From Leifsonia sp. CL147 (GTDB taxonomy: Bacteria > Actinomycetota > Actinomycetes > Actinomycetales > Microbacteriaceae), in assembly GCF_900114565.1 (NCBI RefSeq), contig NZ_FOTM01000018.1, positions 18,793 to 82,792 on the forward strand: 64,000 nt of DNA. The letters run 5' to 3'. Shown in pieces: positions 58,316 to 64,000 of the stretch; the first letter of the stretch is position 1; each line of letters begins with the position of its first letter. Under the pieces are notes generated by a model, which was not told where the DNA came from, searched no databases, and worked only from the letters and a program-made list of their open reading frames with translations. A program made the position numbers and the translations under genes.

Positions 58316-61300
58316 GCGAGCGGGTGATGAGCAGCCCCTTCGGTGTCCCGGCGGCGCCCACTGCGGATCCGCGACTGATCGACGATCGAATCGTCCCGGG
58401 GCGCGTGCTCTACACGGTCTATCTGCTCGACGATGAACTGGTCAGCATCCCGCTCACCGAGCACGCCCCGTCCGCGATCCATGACGACCTGACCCTCGGC
58501 GTGATCAGCGGGACGCTTTTCGTGAACGGCGCGGCCGTTTCCGCCGGGAGCGCCGTCCTCAACGGCCGGAAGGCGTTCGTCGTGGATGCGGGCCGTGCTG
58601 AAACGACGCACCTCCTCTTCGATCATGACGACCACTTCGTGCTCGGCGGTACGGAGGTCGCCGGGGTGAAAACGCAGGGCGACAGTCTGGTGGTCGTGCA
58701 CGACGAGGAGTTGATCGTCACACCCGGCGACGACTTCCTCTACGTCGACGGCCGGAGGATCTCCGAGAGCGGAGTGATCCGCGTCGCGATCGGCGCCCGG
58801 GTGCTGACGCCCGAGTATCTGCTGGAGAAGCGCCCCACCCAGTGGCGGGTGACCGCGTTCGCCGACGACGTCGTGTTCGACTATTCCTCCTTCCTCCAGC
58901 AGGAGAGGGCAGCCGAGTTCCCGCCGGACTTCCCGGACTACCGCCGGAGTCCCCGGATCACCCTCGAGCTGCCGACCGACTCGGTCCAGCTCCAGAAGAT
59001 CGAGCCGCCGCAGAAACCCGACAAGAACAGCATCCTGAAGGCTCTCCTGCCGCCGCTCGCCATGGTCGCCGTCGGTGTCGCAACCAGCGTGCTGTCCGGG
59101 CGGAATCCCCTCTTGATGCTCGGGATGGCCCTGCTGAGCGTGGTGACAGCGGCCTTCACCGTCTCCCAGTTCGTCGGGGACAAGCGGGAACGACGCCGGC
59201 AGGACGACATCCGCCTGGGCGACTACGAGCGCTACCTCGTGAATGCAGCGGCCTCGCTCTCCCGCCTGTCCGATCAGGAGAAGGAGGCGCGGGACTACGC
59301 TGCGCCGAGTCCGGCGGTGCTCGGCGAACTGGTGAACCGGTACGACCCGCGCATCTACGAGAGGTTGTCGAACAACAAGGACTTCCTGGATGTCTCCTTG
59401 GGGACCGGCGACGCACCCTCATCCCTGACGGTCACCTCGAGCGTGAACGAACGGGACGACGACGCGGACGCGCGGCGCGTCACGGAGCTGGTCTCCCGCT
59501 TCGCAACCCAGCGCCAGGTGCCGAGCATGCTCAACCTTCGAGCCCAGACCGTCGGCCTTGTCGGCACCTACGACGTGGTGAGCGCCGCTGCCGCGTGCCT
59601 ACTGTTCCAGGTCGCCGTGTTCCACTCCTACCGCGATGTGAACTTCATCGCGCTCGTGCCCGGGAAGTCCTACAAGGACGACTGGTATCGCTGGCGGTTT
59701 CTGCCGCATTTCACGATCCAGGGTCTGAACGTCCGGGGGATGGTCCACAACGCGAAGACGCGCGACCTCGTCCTGACGAGCTTCACGCAGATCCTCAGCA
59801 AGCGCCGTCAGGCCCTGAGGGAAGCCGGTAGGGAGACGCCGGTCTTCGCTCCGCACTACGTGTTCACCGTGTTCGACGACTCGTATCTGGCCGGTCACGG
59901 GATCAACGAGTTCCTGGCGGAGGACCTCAGTGAGCTCGGCGTCACCGTCATCTGGTGCACAGAAGACCGCAAGCTGCTTCCCGAGACCGTGACGGCACTC
60001 ATCGAGTACAAGAACCGGAACGCCGGGACTCTGGTCAACGACGGCCGCGTCTACGTCGCCCGCGACTTCACGCCGTATCCCACCCCCGATGGACTCGAGC
60101 AGGCGCTGCGGAAGCTGTCGAACCTCCGGCACGTCGAAGTCGAGAAGAACGCCATCCCGGAGGCCGTGACCTTCCTGGAGATGTACCAGGTGAAAGAGGT
60201 CGAGGATCTGGGTGTCGGTGGGCGCTGGGCTGCGGCAGACACCTCCAAGACGCTTTCGGTTCCGCTGGGACTGCGGGGCAAGGACGACCTCGTCGACCTG
60301 AATCTGCACGAACGCGCTCACGGACCCCACGGGCTCGTCGCGGGCACGACCGGCTCCGGCAAGTCCGAGATCGTGCAGTCGTACATTCTGTCGCTGGCCG
60401 TGAACTTCGCGCCGGAGGACGTCGGCTTCCTGCCCATCGACTTCAAAGGCGGAGGCATGGCGAACCTGTTCGCCGGCCTCCCTCACCTGCTCGGGTCGAT
60501 CACGAACCTCGACGGCGCAGCCTCCGCCCGGGCATTGGCGTCGATCCGCGCGGAGCTTCAGAAGCGTCAACGGCTCTTCGGGCAATTCGACGTGAACCAC
60601 ATCAATGGCTATACGCGCCTGTACAAGCTCGGCAAGAACGAGACCGACCCGGCCGAGAAGGCGAAGTATCCGTCCAGGCCGCTGCCGCACCTGTTCCTGA
60701 TCTCGGATGAGTTCGCGGAGTTGAAGGCGAACCAGCCGGACTTCATGGACGAGCTGGTCTCGACCGCGCGGATCGGGCGGTCGCTCGGCGTGCATCTGAT
60801 CTTGGCGACCCAGAAACCCAGTGGTGTGGTCAACGACCAGATCTGGTCGAACAGCCGCTTCAAGCTCGCGCTCAAAGTGGCCGATGTCTCCGACTCCAAC
60901 GAGATCATCAAGACGCCCGACGCCGCCAGCATCGTCGAACCCGGGCGCGCGTACCTGCAGGTCGGCAACAACGAGATCTACGAGCTCTTCCAGTCCGCCT
61001 GGTCCGGCGCCGACTACGACCCGGGGAAGACCGAGAAGCAGACGGTCGATGAGCGCATCTACCTGATCAACGACTTCGGACAGTACGAGCTGTGGACGCA
61101 GGACCTGTCCGGCGACGAAGCCGCTCAGGAGGCGCGCACCGAGAAGGTGAGCGAACTGACCGCGGTCGTCGACCACCTCAGCGCGATCGCGCGGGAAACC
61201 CAGGCCGTCATCCCCGATAAACCGTGGCTCCCGCCGCTGGGCGTCAGGATTCCGACGCCCGCGGTCGGAGCCGGTCCCGGGGTCCCGCTGGGGCTGCTCG

Positions 61301-62808
61301 ACATCCCGAGCAGGCAGGCCCAGGAGACGTACTGCTTCGATGTCCAGGAGGCCTCGCACACGGCGGTCTTCGGCAGTCCGGGCTTCGGCGCATCCACTCT
61401 GCTGCAGACCATCGTGATGAACCACGCCCGTCAGAAGACCCCCGAGCAGGTGCAGTTCAACCTGCTCGACCTCGGCAACAACGGTCTCCTCCCGCTGCGC
61501 TCATTGCCGCATGTCGCGGACATCGTGACGCTGGAGGAGACGGAGAAGTTCAGCAAGATGCTGGGAGGCATCGCCGACGTGCTGGCCGAGCGGCGGAGCG
61601 CCTTCCGCACGGCCGGGGTCGCGTCCCTCGCCCAGTTCCGGGCGAAGACGGGAGCGGAGCTGCCGATCATCGTGAATGTGCTCGACGGCTACGACGGTCT
61701 GGCTCAGGACAAGCGCAAGGACGCGGTCGACGGTCAGCTCATCCAGGTGCTCCGGGAAGGCGCTGCCCTGGGCGTCTACCTCCTCATGAGCGCCAACCGC
61801 GCGAACTCGATCCGCATGAACATGAGCAGCAACATCCCGACCAAGATCGCGCTGTACCTGAATGACGAGGCGGATCTGACCGCGATCTTCGGCCGGGACC
61901 GCGTCCTGCAGGCGGAGATCCTCGGCCGGGGCCAACTCGTGCTCGACGCACCGACGGCGATCCAGTTCTATCTGCCGGCCGAGGGCGAGAACGACTCCGA
62001 GATGCTGGAGAACCTGGAGCGTGAGACCACTCGAATGGATGCCGACTGGAGCGGCCCGCGGCCGCCGGCGATCCCGATGGTCCCGCCGGAGCTGACGCCG
62101 GACGCGTTCCGTCGGCTCCCAGCGGTGGGCAGTGTCGAAGACGCCGGTGGTGTGGCCATGGGGCTGTCCAAGGCAACCACTGAGCCGGTCGGGTTCCTTC
62201 CCGGTTCGCAGACGTTCTTCCTGTTCGCGGCGCGTGACGATGAGCAGGAACTTCTTTTCCAGGAGGTTCTGCTTGCGCAGGGCGGTCGGGTGAAAAGCGA
62301 GTTCATGATCGTCGACTTCAATGAGTCGTTCGAAGAAGCTCTGACCAGAATGCCGCTTCCGGCGAATTTCAGCTACCTGTCGAGCAAGAGCGACGCGGAC
62401 CAGATCGTCGCTGGGGTGGTTGCATATTTGGGCCTCCACAAGAAGAAGGTTCAGGGCGCCCATATGGTGCTGGTGGTCGCAGACCTGGCGGATTTCATCG
62501 CGAAGACCGGGCTGAAGGCCGATGATTTCGTACTCGCGTTGAAGAACACGTTCAAAGCAGGGCTCGATTTTGTGATCTTCAGCCGCCATGAGTATGTCGC
62601 GAAGTCGTTCGATCCGGTTCCCAAACTCGTCAGGGAGTTGAAGTTCACCGGCCTGGTCGGGGCGAGGGCATATGACAGCCCGCTTATCAAGAGCACGGGG
62701 AGTTCGAACGAGTCTGAGCCGAGAGTCGATGAGCCATTCTTTGTGCTGCGCGGAGGCAACGCGTTCGAGACGATCAGGCTCCCCCAATCAAAAGGAGCGG
62801 TCGCATGA
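58312..62808 (+). CDS. essC: type VII secretion ATPase EssC (YukB, FtsK/SpoIIIE)
   Basis: A 1498-aa motor. Tandem FHA-like domains occupy about residues 1-190. A two-helix membrane segment lies at about 243-290 (LLPPLAMVAVGVATSVLSGR). Three ATPase domains follow. D1 has an intact Walker A GTTGSGKS (678-685) and Walker B-like LFLISDEFAEL. D2 has GSPGFGAST (from 1021), where the P-loop Lys is replaced. D3 (from about 1290) has no P-loop (FLFAARDDEQELLF). The C-terminal 200 codons are visibly less GC-biased than the rest. GTG 58312 overlaps essB. Confidence 0.94.
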   Translation: MSERVMSSPFGVPAAPTADPRLIDDRIVPGRVLYTVYLLDDELVSIPLTEHAPSAIHDDLTLGVISGTLFVNGAAVSAGSAVLNGRKAFVVDAGRAETTHLLFDHDDHFVLGGTEVAGVKTQGDSLVVVHDEELIVTPGDDFLYVDGRRISESGVIRVAIGARVLTPEYLLEKRPTQWRVTAFADDVVFDYSSFLQQERAAEFPPDFPDYRRSPRITLELPTDSVQLQKIEPPQKPDKNSILKALLPPLAMVAVGVATSVLSGRNPLLMLGMALLSVVTAAFTVSQFVGDKRERRRQDDIRLGDYERYLVNAAASLSRLSDQEKEARDYAAPSPAVLGELVNRYDPRIYERLSNNKDFLDVSLGTGDAPSSLTVTSSVNERDDDADARRVTELVSRFATQRQVPSMLNLRAQTVGLVGTYDVVSAAAACLLFQVAVFHSYRDVNFIALVPGKSYKDDWYRWRFLPHFTIQGLNVRGMVHNAKTRDLVLTSFTQILSKRRQALREAGRETPVFAPHYVFTVFDDSYLAGHGINEFLAEDLSELGVTVIWCTEDRKLLPETVTALIEYKNRNAGTLVNDGRVYVARDFTPYPTPDGLEQALRKLSNLRHVEVEKNAIPEAVTFLEMYQVKEVEDLGVGGRWAAADTSKTLSVPLGLRGKDDLVDLNLHERAHGPHGLVAGTTGSGKSEIVQSYILSLAVNFAPEDVGFLPIDFKGGGMANLFAGLPHLLGSITNLDGAASARALASIRAELQKRQRLFGQFDVNHINGYTRLYKLGKNETDPAEKAKYPSRPLPHLFLISDEFAELKANQPDFMDELVSTARIGRSLGVHLILATQKPSGVVNDQIWSNSRFKLALKVADVSDSNEIIKTPDAASIVEPGRAYLQVGNNEIYELFQSAWSGADYDPGKTEKQTVDERIYLINDFGQYELWTQDLSGDEAAQEARTEKVSELTAVVDHLSAIARETQAVIPDKPWLPPLGVRIPTPAVGAGPGVPLGLLDIPSRQAQETYCFDVQEASHTAVFGSPGFGASTLLQTIVMNHARQKTPEQVQFNLLDLGNNGLLPLRSLPHVADIVTLEETEKFSKMLGGIADVLAERRSAFRTAGVASLAQFRAKTGAELPIIVNVLDGYDGLAQDKRKDAVDGQLIQVLREGAALGVYLLMSANRANSIRMNMSSNIPTKIALYLNDEADLTAIFGRDRVLQAEILGRGQLVLDAPTAIQFYLPAEGENDSEMLENLERETTRMDADWSGPRPPAIPMVPPELTPDAFRRLPAVGSVEDAGGVAMGLSKATTEPVGFLPGSQTFFLFAARDDEQELLFQEVLLAQGGRVKSEFMIVDFNESFEEALTRMPLPANFSYLSSKSDADQIVAGVVAYLGLHKKKVQGAHMVLVVADLADFIAKTGLKADDFVLALKNTFKAGLDFVIFSRHEYVAKSFDPVPKLVRELKFTGLVGARAYDSPLIKSTGSSNESEPRVDEPFFVLRGGNAFETIRLPQSKGAVA

Positions 62809-63251
62809 GCGAGAATCCACTGCTGCTGCCGTTGGGAAGTGCAGTGAACATCGAAGACGCCGACGGCACCTTCATGATCATCGCGCGAGGCTTCCAGAAA
62901 TCGCCCGAGGGGTTCCTGGCCGGCTACAAGGTGGTACAGCACCCCCGGGGCGCAGCCCCCGGTGTGAAAGAGGCCGTGGTCACTCAGACCCAGATCATCA
63001 AGGTCGTACACCGGGGGTGGGAGAACGCCGAAGATGCGGAGTTCGCGAAGAAGCAACTAGCGACGGCGAAAGCCCCGTCGGCGGCGCCGGCACCGGTTGC
63101 GGAACCGAAGCTGACGATCGATCTATCACAGCCAGCGGCCCGTGCACCCGCTACACCTCGACCGAAAACCGGCGAAGAGGCATGTAGCGGCGGGCTGAGC
63201 AACCCGAAAGACCCGTTCAGTGAGCTACGAAGGAAAGGAAAACGGAAATGA
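62805..63251 (+). CDS. DUF4176 family protein (first copy)
   Basis: A 148-aa protein whose first ~75 residues fit DUF4176 (LLLPLGSAVNIEDADGTFMI, IARGFQKSPEGFLAGYKVVQ, IIKVVHRGWENAEDAEFAKK), a small beta-rich family that travels with Bacillota T7SS loci. The C-terminal half is Ala/Pro-rich and disordered with a basic end (RRKGKRK). ATG 62805 overlaps the essC stop by 4 bp. The function is not known; possibly a chaperone or adaptor for substrates. Confidence 0.8.
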   Translation: MSENPLLLPLGSAVNIEDADGTFMIIARGFQKSPEGFLAGYKVVQHPRGAAPGVKEAVVTQTQIIKVVHRGWENAEDAEFAKKQLATAKAPSAAPAPVAEPKLTIDLSQPAARAPATPRPKTGEEACSGGLSNPKDPFSELRRKGKRK

Positions 63252-63667
63252 CTGAGAATCCGCAAGAGCAGGACGAGGCGCGAGGGTTCCTCCCTCTGGG
63301 GAGCGTTGTCATCTTGAAGGGTTCGGTGAAGAAACTCTTGATCGTCTCCCGTGGCTCGATCGTTGAGGGCGACTTCTTCGACTACGGGGCGTTCATGTAC
63401 CCGGAAGGCATGATCGACACCAACATCGCCTACTTCAACCATGACGACATTTTGAAGATCGTGCACGAGGGCTACACCGATGACGACAACGACCTCGTGC
63501 TCGAGATCCTGAACAGCGCATTCGTCCAGTTCCAGCAGCGAGACGAGGGTGATGTTTCCTCTCCTGAACCTGCGGCTGCGGCGCCGATTGCGTTGAGTGT
63601 GCGCGACGTGGACCCGTTCGCGAGTGTCCGTGATCTGGCGGACGGCGATGAGAGTAGTGCCCCGTAA
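63248..63667 (+). CDS. DUF4176 family protein (second copy)
   Basis: A 139-aa paralogue: FLPLGSVVILKGSVKKLLIV, SRGSIVEGDFFDYGAFMYPE, GMIDTNIAYFNHDDILKIVH. This copy is closer to the family consensus, including the YPEG segment. ATG 63248 overlaps the previous stop by 4 bp and has AAGGAAAAC upstream. Last gene of the visible secretion operon; an IS110-family transposase begins 20 bp further on, so the operon may be truncated. Confidence 0.85.
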   Translation: MTENPQEQDEARGFLPLGSVVILKGSVKKLLIVSRGSIVEGDFFDYGAFMYPEGMIDTNIAYFNHDDILKIVHEGYTDDDNDLVLEILNSAFVQFQQRDEGDVSSPEPAAAAPIALSVRDVDPFASVRDLADGDESSAP

Positions 63668-63687
63668 TGTGGATGCTCCTATTGCTG

Positions 63688-64000
63688 TCAAGCGGCCTGC
63701 GGTGTTTCGAGTTGAGCGAGCGCGAGGTTCGCGCGTTGTTCGAGTTCGGGGTCGGCGCGGGTGCCGATCTCGAGTCGTCGTAGCCGCTGGTAGGGGACGC
63801 CGAGCGTTGCGGCGAGGACACTGATCGGTGTGCCGATCGCCTGTCGGCGTGCCCGGAGTTCGCGTCCGACCGGGTTGTCGGTGGCGGGGTTGAGCAGGGC
63901 GGCATAAACCTCGTTCGCGACGTGTCGTTTCAGGCAACGCATGATGTCGCGGTCGGTGAGTTGCTCCGCGCGGCGCCGTTCGAAGTAGGCCATTGTGCGG
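63688..64000 (-). mobile_element. IS110-family transposase, C-terminal part (cut by window edge)
   Basis: The reading frame enters from the right edge (reverse strand) and ends at 63688, giving 104 residues. RTMAYFERRRAEQLTDRDIM followed by RCLKRHVANEVYAALL matches the C-terminal end of IS110/IS1111-type DEDD transposases. A further tail VGRELRARRQAIGTPISVLA then LGVPYQRLRRLEIGTR looks like an XRE-type helix-turn-helix, an extension seen in some actinobacterial members. The 5' part and the element's left end lie outside the window. It abuts the T7SS operon. Confidence 0.75.

Noticed and set aside
53147..63667. Mycobacterial-type ESX (T7SSa) locus
   Set aside because: No EccB, EccD, EccE, mycosin, PE/PPE or paired EsxB-type gene is present, whereas EssB-, EsaA- and EsaB-like genes are.

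Overview
The window is high-GC DNA with strong G/C third-position bias, many GTG starts and several apparently leaderless genes. DUF3073 lies close to purM, and there are SHOCT/DUF6325, TipAL-type MerR and YczE-MocR pairs. This points to an actinobacterium, most likely Microbacteriaceae (Leifsonia-like); the genus is an inference. No rRNA, tRNA or CRISPR array was seen.

Layout. (1) 0-9 kb: an autoregulated PadR plus DHA2 drug exporter, two VOC proteins, purC, a SHOCT/DUF6325 pair, an alditol oxidase, purD and a sterol-carrier-like protein. (2) 9-16.5 kb: purF and purM, then an ABC-2 exporter with a DesK/DesR-like two-component system, then DUF3073. (3) 16.6-24.6 kb: a flavoprotein, and a maltodextrin-type ABC importer with a glycogen-debranching enzyme under a divergent LacI repressor with two visible operators. 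(4) 24.6-29.5 kb: a complete vanHAX operon converging on vanRS. This is a D-Ala-D-Lac glycopeptide-resistance module, and vanH and vanR share a direct-repeat motif. (5) 29.7-41 kb: DUF4097/PadR, a KimA-like APC permease, a TipAL regulator, a YczE/MocR pair and an RND exporter. (6) 41-47.4 kb: the full histidine-utilisation set (hutG, hutI, hutU, hutH) with an IclR regulator; an identical 17-bp palindromic motif lies in front of hutG and in the hutH/iclR intergenic region. (7) 47.4-52.9 kb: GNAT, Hsp20 with a CIRCE-like site, SRPBCC plus phytoene-desaturase-like genes, and a DEAD-box helicase with an Arg/Asp repeat tail. (8) 53-63.7 kb: a Bacillota-type (T7SSb) secretion locus, esxA-essA-esaB, reversed esaA, essB-essC and two DUF4176 genes, ending against an IS110-family transposase at the right edge.

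Two families of non-coding repeats stand out. One is a 17-bp palindrome (ACATTCGTSACGAATGT) repeated five and six times at two loci 9 kb apart, with a period of almost exactly 40 bp but different spacer sequence at each locus. The other is a set of six long inverted repeats placed just 3' of genes, mostly between convergent pairs, built from interchangeable arm types. Both deserve genome-wide searches. The strongest systems in the window are the vanHAX-RS module and the T7SSb locus.
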